36,640 bases of DNA from Elusimicrobia bacterium GWA2_62_23 (GCA_001799635.1 MGTV01000025.1:1-36640); one strand, 5' to 3'. Shown: positions 1-9,014, counted from the stretch's first letter. Translations and numbers: made by a program. Notes: generated by a model from the sequence alone, not told the origin.

Positions 1-79
1 CGATGGCCGCCAGAATACCGATGATGGCGACGACGATCATCAGCTCGATCAGGGTGAAGCCTTTCTTATTGTTTTTCAT
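1..79 (-). CDS. Type IV pilin / pseudopilin, N-terminal fragment (cut by window edge)
   Basis: Only the first 26 codons are in the window. They read [20 protein letters not shown] and onward, the class III prepilin leader: a short basic leader, Gly before the cleavage site, Phe at +1, Glu at +5 and a hydrophobic helix. A prepilin peptidase would cut after KKG and N-methylate the Phe. The 79 bases are identical to the start of the complete pilin gene at 227..712, so this is a second copy, transcribed away from it. An AAGGAG ribosome site lies about 8 bases before the ATG. The mature domain lies outside the window, so the copy could differ after the shared helix. Confidence 0.85.
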   Translation of the reverse strand, partial: MKNNKKGFTLIELMIVVAIIGILAAI

Positions 80-163
80 TCACTATTTCTCCTTGACTGT
101 CTCCCCCCATGGATGATTTATAGATAATGCCCTCAGGGGTTCCCTTAATCTACATTAATCCCC
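80..163 (-). promoter_or_regulatory. Upstream region of pilin copy 1, duplicated
   Basis: This leader and promoter region is nearly the same as 713..797 in front of the other pilin. Conserved parts on the coding strand are an AT-rich block (TATAAAT, candidate -10), a CCATGGGGGG block and the palindrome CCCTGAGGG (130..138). The palindrome ends 51 bases before the start codon in both copies. It sits where a -35 box would be, and no TTGACA-like box is seen there, so it may be an activator or repressor site. That role is inference. Confidence 0.55.
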
Positions 164-177
164 GCGCCCTGTCAAAC

Positions 178-205
178 AAAAAACCCCGCGCCGTGAGGCG
201 CGGGG
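178..205 (-). terminator. Rho-independent terminator of the pilin gene
   Basis: A perfect 9-bp stem (CCCCGCGCC with GGCGCGGGG) has a 4-base loop. On the minus strand it is followed by six T residues. It lies 21 bases past the stop codon of the pilin at 227..712 and separates the two pilin genes, so each is probably its own transcription unit. Confidence 0.85.
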
Positions 206-226
206 TCTTTCGCTGTGCGGCTTTGG

Positions 227-712
227 TTAGAAAGCCGACCAGGGGGTCACGGCCGCGATGGCCTGGCCCTTTATGTCTTCGTGCGTGCAGTTCGCCACGA
301 AGGTGCCCCACATGCTGGAAACGCTGGGGTTGTTGAAGTAGGCCCAGCCGCCAGCGTCAGCCGTACCGGTGCCGCCGGAGAACACACCCGCGACGGTGGC
401 GGAGCTGAAGATCGCCACAGCCTTGGTGTCGGCGTGACCGGTGGTGGGAACCTTGGCCACGGGGATCTCGTTGATGTACTTCGCGTTCTCGATCAGGATG
501 GCCAGGTCGTCGGTGGGGAACCAGCCTTCGTTGTCGCCGTAATACACCTGCAGCGCGCTGCGGACCGAGGAGAGAGCGCCCTTCGTGGCGCCTTCCTTGG
601 ACTTGTTGATCAGGTCGGCGAACTTCGGTATGGCGATGGCCGCCAGAATACCGATGATGGCGACGACGATCATCAGCTCGATCAGGGTGAAGCCTTTCTT
701 ATTGTTTTTCAT
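227..712 (-). CDS. Type IV pilin / pseudopilin (PilE/GspG-like)
   Basis: This 161-residue prepilin would form a subunit of a type IV pilus or a related filament on the cell surface. The N-terminus has a 7-residue basic leader ending in Gly, then [20 protein letters not shown], the conserved hydrophobic assembly helix with Glu5. The rest is a short globular head, typical of small PilE/GspG-like pilins. A strong AAGGAGG ribosome site precedes the ATG by 8-9 bases. The gene is flanked by its own promoter-like repeat and terminator. An assembly ATPase (PilB) is encoded at 2289..4100, but no inner-membrane platform protein, retraction ATPase or prepilin peptidase is seen here. Whether it is a major pilin or a minor pseudopilin cannot be told from sequence. 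Confidence 0.9.
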   Translation of the reverse strand: MKNNKKGFTLIELMIVVAIIGILAAIAIPKFADLINKSKEGATKGALSSVRSALQVYYGDNEGWFPTDDLAILIENAKYINEIPVAKVPTTGHADTKAVAIFSSATVAGVFSGGTGTADAGGWAYFNNPSVSSMWGTFVANCTHEDIKGQAIAAVTPWSAF

Positions 713-797
713 TAATTAACTGCCTCCTTAGTATTCCCCCCATGGATGATATATGGATAATGCCCTCAGGGGTTACCCTAAATTTACATAAATCCCA
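713..797 (-). promoter_or_regulatory. Upstream region of pilin copy 2, duplicated
   Basis: Second copy of the pilin upstream region (compare 80..163). It carries the same CCCTGAGGG palindrome (763..771), the AT-rich candidate -10 block, the CCATGGGGGG block and an AAGGAGG ribosome site. The two copies differ at scattered bases, but the palindrome-to-ATG distance of 51 bases is identical, which suggests selection on the spacing. Confidence 0.55.
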
Positions 798-821
798 AAA
801 GGCGTGTCAATAATATCCGGC

Positions 822-848
822 AAATAAAAAATCCCCTCGCGGGGATTC
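822..848 (-). terminator. Rho-independent terminator after tRNA-Ser
   Basis: A 7-bp stem (AATCCCC with GGGGATT) around a TCGC loop is followed on the minus strand by TTTTT. It lies just downstream of the tRNA-Ser gene and upstream of the pilin promoter. Confidence 0.75.
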
Positions 849-866
849 TTTATTCCGTAAAAGCTA

Positions 867-954
867 CGGAAGGGAAGGGATTCGAACCCTTGATACCCTT
901 TAGGAGTATACAGACTTTCCAGGTCTGCGCCTTCAACCGCTCGGCCACCCTTCC
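867..954 (-). tRNA. tRNA-Ser, anticodon GGA
   Basis: On the minus strand the 7-bp acceptor stem GGAAGGG pairs with CCCTTCC, followed by discriminator G. The anticodon arm is CAGAC-CTGGAAA-GTCTG, giving anticodon GGA, which reads UCC/UCU serine codons. A long variable arm (TACTCC, loop, GGGTAT) marks a class II tRNA, and the T-arm has the usual GGTTCGAATCC. The 3' CCA is not encoded and must be added enzymatically. The gene is divergent from smpB. Confidence 0.95.
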
Positions 955-961
955 ACTCTAG

Positions 962-980
962 CCGCCCGGACTTCCGGCGG
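962..980. repeat. Imperfect inverted repeat between tRNA-Ser and smpB
   Basis: CCGCCCGGA and TCCGGCGG-like arms form a short GC-rich hairpin with one bulge, followed on the plus strand by TTTTATAATTTT. It lies between divergent genes, so it does not end either one. It could block antisense transcription or belong to the promoter region. Confidence 0.35.
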
Positions 981-1007
981 TTTTATAATTTTAGGATATT
1001 TGGTAAT

Positions 1008-1496
1008 ATGAAAACAATGACAAAGCCGGAAAAGCAGGACAAGGTAGAGGCCGTGGCCACCAACCGCAAGGCCAGGCACGACTATTTCATCACCGACACC
1101 TACGAAGCCGGCCTGGCCCTGGAAGGCCCGGAGGTCAAGTCCCTGCGCCTCAAGCAGGCCACGCTTACCTCCGCCTTCGTCAGGGCGGAAAAGGACGGCC
1201 TGTACCTCTACGGCCTGCACATCGCCCCCTACGCCTACAATACCCTCAAGGAGATAGACCCGCTGCGCACCCGCAAGCTGCTGCTGCGCGCGCCGGAGAT
1301 CCGCAAGCTCTCCGGGGCCCTGGCCACCAAGGGCATGGCGCTGGTGGCGCTGGAGGTCTATTTCAAGAACGGCTGGGCCAAGGTGCTGCTGGGCCTGGCC
1401 AAAGGCAAACGCTCGGCCGACAAGCACGAGTCCATAAAGAAGCGCGACCTGGACCGCGAGATGCGCCGCGAGTACAAGGATAAGTTCAAGGGCTGA
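1008..1496 (+). CDS. smpB: SsrA-binding protein SmpB
   Basis: SmpB is the partner of tmRNA in trans-translation and delivers it to stalled ribosomes. The 162-residue protein has the family hallmarks: the N-terminal ATNRKARHDYFI segment, YEAGLALEGPEVKSLR (here Ala-Leu replaces the usual Gly-Ile), the oligonucleotide-binding barrel around GLYLYGLHIAPY, LLLRAPEIRKL and a basic C-terminal tail. That tail (KKRDLDREMRREYKDKFKG) normally mimics the codon-anticodon helix in the A site. An AGGA lies about 11 bases before the ATG. A second ATG three codons in (1017) is possible. A TATAAT sits at 984..989, but no clear -35 is seen. The tmRNA gene itself is not in this window. Confidence 0.95.
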   Translation: MKTMTKPEKQDKVEAVATNRKARHDYFITDTYEAGLALEGPEVKSLRLKQATLTSAFVRAEKDGLYLYGLHIAPYAYNTLKEIDPLRTRKLLLRAPEIRKLSGALATKGMALVALEVYFKNGWAKVLLGLAKGKRSADKHESIKKRDLDREMRREYKDKFKG

Positions 1497-1514
1497 CCGC
1501 CCCCGCTGAAAATG

Positions 1515-1542
1515 AAAAGGCCCCGGGATCGGGGCCTTTTTA
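1515..1542. terminator. Bidirectional rho-independent terminator
   Basis: AAAAGGCCCCG, a GGAT loop and CGGGGCCTTTTT form a strong stem flanked by A and T runs. It can terminate both smpB (plus) and the converging pilB-outer membrane protein operon (minus). It fills the gap between the two stop codons. Confidence 0.9.
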
Positions 1543-1559
1543 TTTGCGAGCGGAAAGGG

Positions 1560-2285
1560 CTAGAAACGGAAGCCGGCGCTGGCGTTCACCAGGGGGCGGT
1601 CATGGGTGTAGGTGAACCCGGCGGCGATATAGCCCAGGTTCAGCTTGGCCCGCAGGCCCGCGGTGAACCGGGGCTCGGAGACCGAGACCTGCTTGCCGGA
1701 CAAGGCCGGGTCGGAAATGGCCTGGGCTTCGAGGCGGGTGAAGTCCATGCCGGCGCCTATATAGGGCGCCACCACTGGCACGTTGATGGAGCAGACCAGG
1801 CTGGTATTGAAATGCACCGCGTAGAAATAGCGGTGGGCGGCCATGTTGCCCATGGCGACGAGCATGGCGTTGATGTGGTACTTGGCGTCGGAAACGTTCC
1901 ACAGGCCGTAGCGCAGGCCGCCGCCGGCCACCGCCATGCCCTCGTAGGCGCCGCCGCGCACGAAACCGTCTATGCGGTAGGGCATGCCGATCTCGGCCTG
2001 CACCAGGCCCAGGCCGAACAAATTGTCTTTTTTAAGCACCCCGTTGCCGTGGGAAGGATTGAACTGGCCCACCGCGCGCACGCCCACGTCGAAACCGGAA
2101 AAACCCAGCGGGCGGGCCGTCTGGTTGGCCCCGGAGCCTAGCAGGCCGCCCAGGTCGCGGGCGAACGGCTTCAATTCGGAGGCGGTGACGGCGGCGAAAC
2201 CGTCGTAACCGGCCGCGGAGGCGGCGGAAAGGCCGCCCAGGAGGACGGCGCACAGCAGCGTTAAGGTCTTGGCAAATTTGAGCAT
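1560..2285 (-). CDS. Predicted outer membrane beta-barrel protein, unknown role
   Basis: No family is recognised. The 241-residue product has a clear signal peptide (about residues 1-24, ending ASAA). It then has alternating hydrophobic and polar strands rich in Gly and aromatic residues, and ends in a terminal Phe (ASAGFRF). That pattern fits an OmpA/OmpW-sized beta-barrel inserted by the BAM machinery. It starts 3 bases after the pilB stop, with a GGAG ribosome site inside the last pilB codons, so the two are probably co-transcribed and translationally coupled. A link to pilus biogenesis is possible from position alone. The operon ends at the bidirectional terminator. Confidence 0.7.
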   Translation of the reverse strand: MLKFAKTLTLLCAVLLGGLSAASAAGYDGFAAVTASELKPFARDLGGLLGSGANQTARPLGFSGFDVGVRAVGQFNPSHGNGVLKKDNLFGLGLVQAEIGMPYRIDGFVRGGAYEGMAVAGGGLRYGLWNVSDAKYHINAMLVAMGNMAAHRYFYAVHFNTSLVCSINVPVVAPYIGAGMDFTRLEAQAISDPALSGKQVSVSEPRFTAGLRAKLNLGYIAAGFTYTHDRPLVNASAGFRF

Positions 2286-2288
2286 AGT

Positions 2289-4100
<1,812 letters not shown>

Positions 4101-4105
4101 ATAAT

Positions 4106-4141
4106 CCTGATTATTATAAATATATTGGCCCGCAGTTACAA
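4106..4141 (-). promoter_or_regulatory. Sigma-70-type promoter of pilB
   Basis: TTGTAA (4141..4136) and a perfect TATAAT (4118..4113) are 17 bp apart on the minus strand. The predicted transcription start near 4106 lies about 6 bases before ATG 4100, or about 42 bases before the alternative ATG at 4064. Confidence 0.65.
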
Positions 4142-4154
4142 TAGGCGGCAGGCC

Positions 4155-4496
4155 TTAATCCCGGAATTCCAGGATATCCCCTTCTTCTACCCGGCCGGCG
4201 GCCCGGCCGGCCGGCAGCTCCAGTACCCCCCTGGCCCCGGGGACCCAGGGAGAGAACCGCCACGGACGGAGGTTCGGCAGCACCCGCAGGACCTTGCCCC
4301 CTTCGCCGAGGAAAACGGCGTCTATGGCGAAACGCATGAAGCACATATGGATCATGGCGCAGGGCTCCAGCCAGAGCCCTTCTTCCGGGCCGAGGTCACG
4401 GCGCGGGATAAGCCCGAACAAGCGCGAGGCGAAAGTATCCGCCCTGCCGGCAGCGGCGGAAACCTGCCCCCCCCTGGTGACGTTGAGAACTTTCAT
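4155..4496 (-). CDS. DUF192 family protein
   Basis: The 113-residue protein matches the DUF192 pattern: ASRLFGLIPRRDL near residue 23, then AMIHMCFMRFAIDAVFL (the usual WMKNT.IPLDIIF segment), then VLELPAGRA and a closing EEGDILEF. The biochemical role of the family is not established. Many members carry a signal peptide, but none is seen here. It starts 3 bases after the S8 protease stop and is the last gene of that run, so it is probably translated by coupling. No terminator is visible between it and the pilB promoter. Confidence 0.8.
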   Translation of the reverse strand: MKVLNVTRGGQVSAAAGRADTFASRLFGLIPRRDLGPEEGLWLEPCAMIHMCFMRFAIDAVFLGEGGKVLRVLPNLRPWRFSPWVPGARGVLELPAGRAAGRVEEGDILEFRD

Positions 4497-4499
4497 CGG

Positions 4500-6107
4500 T
4501 TATTTGAGCAGGGCGAAGCGGCCCACGGCCGCGTCCTTGCCGGTCTTGACCCTGAAGAGATACACCCCGCTGGCCACCATTACGCCGGCCTCGTTGCGGC
4601 CGTCCCACGAGGGAGAATCCAGTTTCTTAACCAGCTCGCCTTCGGAAGTGTACACTTTTATCTCCACTCCGGAAGCCGCGATCTGTTCGGGGATGGTGAA
4701 GGTGACCCGGCGGTGGGTCTTGGGCCGGAAAGGGTTGGGATAGGCCACGGCCTTGCGCGTGCCGGGGAACTGCTCGGTCCCGGTCACCGCCAGGCGCAGG
4801 GCCTTCATGGCGTTGATGCGCCCGTAGCCGTAATCTCTATCCGGACCGGACACCCCAAGATCATCGGCCGAATTTTTGAGGGTGTCGAAGACTTGAGCGG
4901 CAGTGTAAGTAGGCCTGGCGGACCACACTAGGGCAGCCAACCCGGCCGCCATGGGAGAAGAAAATGAAGTGCCTGTAGCTGATGCGTAACCGTTGTTAAT
5001 GTCACTAGTATAAAGTCCTACCCCTGGAGCAACGAGGCCCTTATAAATCATTGCATTATCTGTGTTTGAAAATGACGCCAGCGCGTCCGCTGAATCTGTT
5101 GCCCCGACTGCATAAACCCCGGAACAATTAGCAGGAGAGTCAATAACAGTAAGCCCTTCATTCCCAGCAGCCGCGAAGAGCAAAAGACCGGCGCCGATGG
5201 CATTAGTGACCGCAGTCTGTAATGCGGTAGAACATCCAAAACCACCCGCAGTCCCCAGACTCATATTCACGACAATCTTGCCATATGCTGATGTGTTATG
5301 CCTTGGAATAGCGTAATTAATTCCCTCTGCTATCGCATTTTCGGTCGTGCCACAAGTATCCGTAGGATAGGCCTCATCAGAACAGTCATCCTTGCAGTCC
5401 CCGTCATCAAAAACTTTAAGAGAAAGCAGTTGTGCACCCCATGACATACCCGCTACCCCCGCCCCATTATCCGAACTGGCTGCAGCCACACCAGCCACCC
5501 GCGTAGCATGATTGCACGCGGGAGTAGGCGGCTGATTATCGGACGAAACAGGGAAGCTGACCGGAGTAAATGATTTGCTCGCGGTATTTGTTAATTTCCC
5601 GGACAGCTCGGGGTGAAAACCATCTATACCTGTATCGATAACAGCCACGGTGACGCGGCTGGAAACGCCAGTTTCATATTCCCAGGCCCCGAAGGCCTGC
5701 ACCATACCCAAGGCGTACTGGCTTCCGACCGAAGGGTCGTCTGGTACGCGTTTAACACGGAAGACGCGGTTGGGCTCTGCCCATTCCACCGTCGGGAGTG
5801 AGGAGAGCAGGTTTAGCGCGGCGCCCACCCCAATGCCCCCGGGAAAGGAAACCACGGACCAGTTGAAGCGTTCGAAGGTGGAATCCACGCGGAAACCGGC
5901 CCTTTCAATGACGCCGAGGGCGGCGGCGGTGGAAACGCCGGCCTTGAACCGGACCAGGGCGGAACCCGAAGCCACCTCAAGCTGGGAAGTCTTCCCCGAA
6001 GCCGGGGAAAAACGGGCCAGGCGCTCGACCTTAAGCGCGAAAACAGGAACGGCCGGCAGCAGGCACAGCAGGCAGAGCAGCAGGGTCCGCGCCGGCGCTT
6101 TGGTCAT
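4500..6107 (-). CDS. Exported subtilisin-like (S8) serine protease with C-terminal FlgD-like Ig domain
   Basis: The 535-residue protein has a signal peptide (1-24), an I9-like propeptide (about 48-118) and a peptidase S8 domain. The triad is D158 (VIDTGIDG), H200 (in NHATRVAG, where most members have HGTHVAG) and S381 (GTSFSSP), with oxyanion N316 (AAAGNEG). After about residue 440 comes VAYPNPFRP...GVYLFRVKTG, the FlgD Ig-like or sorting-domain type found on secreted proteins. Its ATG overlaps the upstream stop as TAATG. The catalytic core (about 4940-5640) is clearly lower in GC than the propeptide and C-terminal parts, which suggests the core was acquired or exchanged separately. Substrate is unknown. 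Confidence 0.9.
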   Translation of the reverse strand: MTKAPARTLLLCLLCLLPAVPVFALKVERLARFSPASGKTSQLEVASGSALVRFKAGVSTAAALGVIERAGFRVDSTFERFNWSVVSFPGGIGVGAALNLLSSLPTVEWAEPNRVFRVKRVPDDPSVGSQYALGMVQAFGAWEYETGVSSRVTVAVIDTGIDGFHPELSGKLTNTASKSFTPVSFPVSSDNQPPTPACNHATRVAGVAAASSDNGAGVAGMSWGAQLLSLKVFDDGDCKDDCSDEAYPTDTCGTTENAIAEGINYAIPRHNTSAYGKIVVNMSLGTAGGFGCSTALQTAVTNAIGAGLLLFAAAGNEGLTVIDSPANCSGVYAVGATDSADALASFSNTDNAMIYKGLVAPGVGLYTSDINNGYASATGTSFSSPMAAGLAALVWSARPTYTAAQVFDTLKNSADDLGVSGPDRDYGYGRINAMKALRLAVTGTEQFPGTRKAVAYPNPFRPKTHRRVTFTIPEQIAASGVEIKVYTSEGELVKKLDSPSWDGRNEAGVMVASGVYLFRVKTGKDAAVGRFALLK

Positions 6108-6628
6108 TATTTTTTCTTGGTCCAGGCCGCTATCACGGCGGATTCTACGGCGCTTTTAAAGGCCCCGTCGGGAAAGGCCAGGGCCGGCGGGAAGGCCACC
6201 CAGTAGGTGCCGGGCTCCTTGGAGGAGGCCATGATCCCGGCGACCACCAGCAGCTCGCCGTCGAAGGAAAGCTCGGCGTTGGCCACCCTAGCCTTGGATT
6301 TAAGGGGCTTCAAAGCGTCCACGGCCACCTTGGGCCGCGCGCCCGGCTTTGCGGGAGCGCAGCCGTTCTTAAAGCACCCTTCCAGGCGGCCGTACAGGCC
6401 CTTGGAAAGCAGTTTGATGTCGGAATAGGTCTTGCCCTTGTTGTCGGTCAGCGGCATAACCACCGCGCCCTTCTCCCAGGTCACGCCTTTCACGGTCAAC
6501 GCGGTAAAGGTGAAATCGGCCTTGGCCGCGCCCTTCACCGCCGCCGGGGCGACGTTGGTTATGTCGAGCGCCGCGGCCGGGGCCGCCAGCAGGCAGGCGA
6601 GCAGCAGGGCGTTAATGGTGTTTTTCAT
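6107..6628 (-). CDS. Exported protein of unknown function
   Basis: No family is recognised. The 173-residue product has a signal peptide (about 1-20, ending AAAL) and a mixed alpha/beta body. Two cysteines four residues apart (GCFKNGCAP, near residue 85) could form a disulfide or bind a ligand in the periplasm. It overlaps the HAD gene upstream by 17 bases, and its stop overlaps the S8 protease ATG by one base (TAATG). The three are therefore translated together. A role with the protease, for example as an inhibitor or partner, is only a guess from position. Confidence 0.65.
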   Translation of the reverse strand: MKNTINALLLACLLAAPAAALDITNVAPAAVKGAAKADFTFTALTVKGVTWEKGAVVMPLTDNKGKTYSDIKLLSKGLYGRLEGCFKNGCAPAKPGARPKVAVDALKPLKSKARVANAELSFDGELLVVAGIMASSKEPGTYWVAFPPALAFPDGAFKSAVESAVIAAWTKKK

Positions 6629-7301
6629 TTATCCTCCGTATGATCCCCACGAGGTCGTTGATATCGTCCAGCTCGTAGTCCGCGCCGGAGACCGGCGTGT
6701 CGAACTCGTTGCCGTACTTGGCCCAGGCGGTTTGCATGCCGAAGGCCTTGGCGCCCTTGATGTCGCGTTCGGCCCAGTCCCCCACCATGATGGCGCTGGC
6801 GGGCTCCACGTCCATGAGCGAAAGGATCTTCTTGAAAGGCTTGGGCGAGGGCTTCTTCTCGCCGGTGTCGTCGAAGGTTACCACGTGCTCGAAGTAATGG
6901 TGCAGGCCCAGGCCCACGATGCGCATCCACACGGACAGGCGCGGCGCGTCGGACACCACGCCCATACGCACGCCCATCTTGAGCAGGTCGGTCAGGGCCA
7001 TCTTCACGTGCGGGTACAGCGTGAAATGGCCGTCCTTGGCGCGCTTGTAGCCTATGATGCCGGCGGCGAGGATCTTGTAGTCGATCTTGCCGAACTCCTT
7101 CATGAGCACCTTGTCGAAGATGTTCTGGTCCTCTATGCCCTCGGCCCAATAGACCTTGAAGATCTTCTCCACCATCTGCGCCTTGGGCAGGTCCAGGCCC
7201 GCGTCTATCATGGCGTCCACGGCCGCGTCCACGGCGGCGCGCTTCATGCGCATGAAGTCCATGAGCGTGTTGTCGATGTCGAGGATGACGGCCTTGATCA
7301 T
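6612..7301 (-). CDS. HAD-superfamily hydrolase (phosphatase-like)
   Basis: The 229-residue protein has all four HAD motifs: I DIDNTL (nucleophile Asp8 and acid/base Asp10), II VVSDAP, III KPSPKPF with the conserved Lys, and IV GDWAERDIKGA. An alpha-helical cap lies between motifs I and II. Family members are phosphatases such as phosphoglycolate phosphatase or pyrimidine nucleotidases; the substrate cannot be told. The gene begins one base after the efp stop (TAAAATG) and overlaps the next gene by 17 bases, placing it in the lemA-htpX-efp run. The protein should be cytoplasmic, as no signal peptide is seen. Confidence 0.88.
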   Translation of the reverse strand: MIKAVILDIDNTLMDFMRMKRAAVDAAVDAMIDAGLDLPKAQMVEKIFKVYWAEGIEDQNIFDKVLMKEFGKIDYKILAAGIIGYKRAKDGHFTLYPHVKMALTDLLKMGVRMGVVSDAPRLSVWMRIVGLGLHHYFEHVVTFDDTGEKKPSPKPFKKILSLMDVEPASAIMVGDWAERDIKGAKAFGMQTAWAKYGNEFDTPVSGADYELDDINDLVGIIRRINEKHH

Positions 7302-7302
7302 T

Positions 7303-7869
7303 TTACTTGGAGACGCGTTCCACGTAGGTGCCGGTGCGGGTGTCCACGCGGATCTGGTCCCCCTCGTTGATGAACATGGGCACCTTGACGGTCAGCCCGG
7401 TGTTCACCGTGGCGTCCTTCATGGTGTTGGAGACGGTGTCGCCGCGCACGCCGTCCACGGTGTGGGTGACGGTCATCACCAGGTTGGCGGGCAGCTGGAT
7501 GGTGAAGAAGGCGTCGTTGAGGTAGATGCCTTCCACGGCCATGTTCTCGGTCATGTAAGGCAGCAGGGCCTTGATCTTATCCTTGGGCAGGCCCACCTGC
7601 TCGAAGGTGGTGTCGTCCATGAAGTAGGCCATGTCGGCCTCGGCGTAGACGTAGGTCTTGGGGCGCTTCTCCACCATCACGTCCTTGAACTTGTCTTCCG
7701 GGCGGTAGGCGGTCTCTATGATGGAGCCCGTCTCCACGCCGCGCAGCTTCACGCGCACCACGGCGCGGGCCTGGGACTTGCGGTGATGCTGCACGTCCAG
7801 CACCTCCACCATCTGGCCGTTCTCGTTGATGAACATGTTGCCGTTCTTGAATTGGCTTGCGAGTATCAT
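7303..7869 (-). CDS. efp: Translation elongation factor P, with Gln at the modification site
   Basis: EF-P enters the ribosomal E site and relieves stalling at polyproline. The 188 residues cover the three usual domains, ending GDQIRVDTRTGTYVERVSK. Domain I contains VQHHRKSQARAVVRVKL (26-42). It aligns without gaps to the QHVKPGKGGAFVRTKL type of loop, and the tip residue that is normally Lys (modified by EpmA) or Arg (rhamnosylated by EarP) is Gln33 here. The flanking Gly residues are Ser and Ala. An AGGAG ribosome site precedes the ATG. No epmA/epmB/earP-like gene is in the window. The factor is probably active either unmodified or with an unknown modification. Confidence 0.93.
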   Translation of the reverse strand: MILASQFKNGNMFINENGQMVEVLDVQHHRKSQARAVVRVKLRGVETGSIIETAYRPEDKFKDVMVEKRPKTYVYAEADMAYFMDDTTFEQVGLPKDKIKALLPYMTENMAVEGIYLNDAFFTIQLPANLVMTVTHTVDGVRGDTVSNTMKDATVNTGLTVKVPMFINEGDQIRVDTRTGTYVERVSK

Positions 7870-7900
7870 GTGTGTCTCCTGTGTTCTGCTGTCGGATCTG

Positions 7901-8965
7901 TCAGGCGCTCTGCGGGTTGCCGGCCTGGTAGGCCATCACCTTCAGGGCCAGTATGCGTTTCTCCATCGGCGGGTGCGTGGCGAGCACGTCCGCCGTGAAA
8001 CCGAGTTTTTCCTCTATGAGGCTGCCGCGCGGGTCCGTTATGCACATGTGCGCGACGCCGTTATTGATGGCGCTGGTGGGCATCACGGCCCGGCGGATCT
8101 TCTCCAGGGCGGACACCAGGCCCAGCGGGTTGCGGGTCAGTTCCGCCGCGCTGGCGTCGGCGAGGAACTCGCGCTGGCGCGAGATGGCCATGGCGAGCAT
8201 GCGCGAAAGCAGGGGTGCCAGGATGATGAGCACCACCCAGATGGCGAAGAAGACCAGGACCACCGCCCCGCCGCCGCCCTTGCGGCCGGAGCCGCCGGAA
8301 GACGAGGAGGACCCGCCGAAAGAACCGGACCGGCGGCCGCCGTAGCGGAAGGTGCGGCCGGCGAAATCGCTCAGCAGGGCCACGGCGCCTATCAGGCCGG
8401 CCAGCACGGTCATGAGGCGCATGTCGTAATTGCGGATGTGGCTCATCTCGTGGGCCACCACGGCCTGCAGCTCCTCGCGGTTGAGGTGCTCGAGCAGGCC
8501 TTCGGTGACGGCGATAACCGAGTTGGAGGGGTTGGTGCCGGTGGCGAAAGCGTTAAGGTCCGAATCTGGCACCACGTAGGCCGTGGGCGCCGGCAGGCCG
8601 GAGGCGGTGGCCATCTCGGCCACTATGTTGAGCAGCTGGCGCTCCTTCTCCGACGCGGAGACCGCCCTGCGGGCCATGGTGGAGCGCAGCACCATCCGGG
8701 GGCCGTTGAGCAGGCTGTTCACCGCCATGCCCATGCCGATGAGCAGCGAGATGATGGTGCCGAAGGGGATCTTGGACCCGGCCCCGGCGCGGCGGGCCTC
8801 GTAATAGCCGGTGTCGTTGTACTCGAAGGTGGGCGCGGCAACGGGGTTGAAGCTGCCGTAGAAATAATCGAAACCCAGGCCGAGGAACAGGAAAAGCGCC
8901 ACGAAGAGGGCCAGGATGCCCGCTGTCATGCGGCGGTTATGCGCCTGCTGTTCGAAAATGTTCAT
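7901..8965 (-). CDS. htpX: M48 membrane metalloprotease, HtpX-like
   Basis: This zinc protease of the inner membrane takes part in quality control of membrane proteins. The 354-residue protein has TM segments at about 14-33, 68-88, 182-200 and 234-258. The zinc motif HEMSH (H172, E173, H176) lies in AVVAHEMSHIRNYD, and the third ligand is E266 in RQREFLADASA. A low-complexity Gly/Ser loop (about 209-234) precedes the fourth TM, an insertion not usual in E. coli HtpX. The gene lies 64 bases after lemA, with a GC-rich hairpin between them. lemA-htpX pairs are common in bacteria, which supports the call. Confidence 0.9.
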   Translation of the reverse strand: MNIFEQQAHNRRMTAGILALFVALFLFLGLGFDYFYGSFNPVAAPTFEYNDTGYYEARRAGAGSKIPFGTIISLLIGMGMAVNSLLNGPRMVLRSTMARRAVSASEKERQLLNIVAEMATASGLPAPTAYVVPDSDLNAFATGTNPSNSVIAVTEGLLEHLNREELQAVVAHEMSHIRNYDMRLMTVLAGLIGAVALLSDFAGRTFRYGGRRSGSFGGSSSSSGGSGRKGGGGAVVLVFFAIWVVLIILAPLLSRMLAMAISRQREFLADASAAELTRNPLGLVSALEKIRRAVMPTSAINNGVAHMCITDPRGSLIEEKLGFTADVLATHPPMEKRILALKVMAYQAGNPQSA

Positions 8966-8989
8966 TGGTCCGGGGAAAACGCGGCGGCG

Positions 8990-9014
8990 CCGGCGCGGGG
9001 CTTGCCCGCGCCGG
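8990..9014 (-). repeat. GC-rich hairpin between lemA and htpX
   Basis: CCGGCGCGGG and CCCGCGCCGG form a perfect 10-bp stem with a 5-base loop in the 64-base gap between lemA and htpX. There is no T run, so it does not look like a standard terminator. It could be an mRNA stability or processing element that sets different levels of the two proteins. Confidence 0.5.

Noticed and set aside
80-163. Sigma-54 promoter for the pilin genes
   Set aside because: Pilin genes often use sigma-54, but no GG-N10-GC pair with the right spacing is found in the conserved block.
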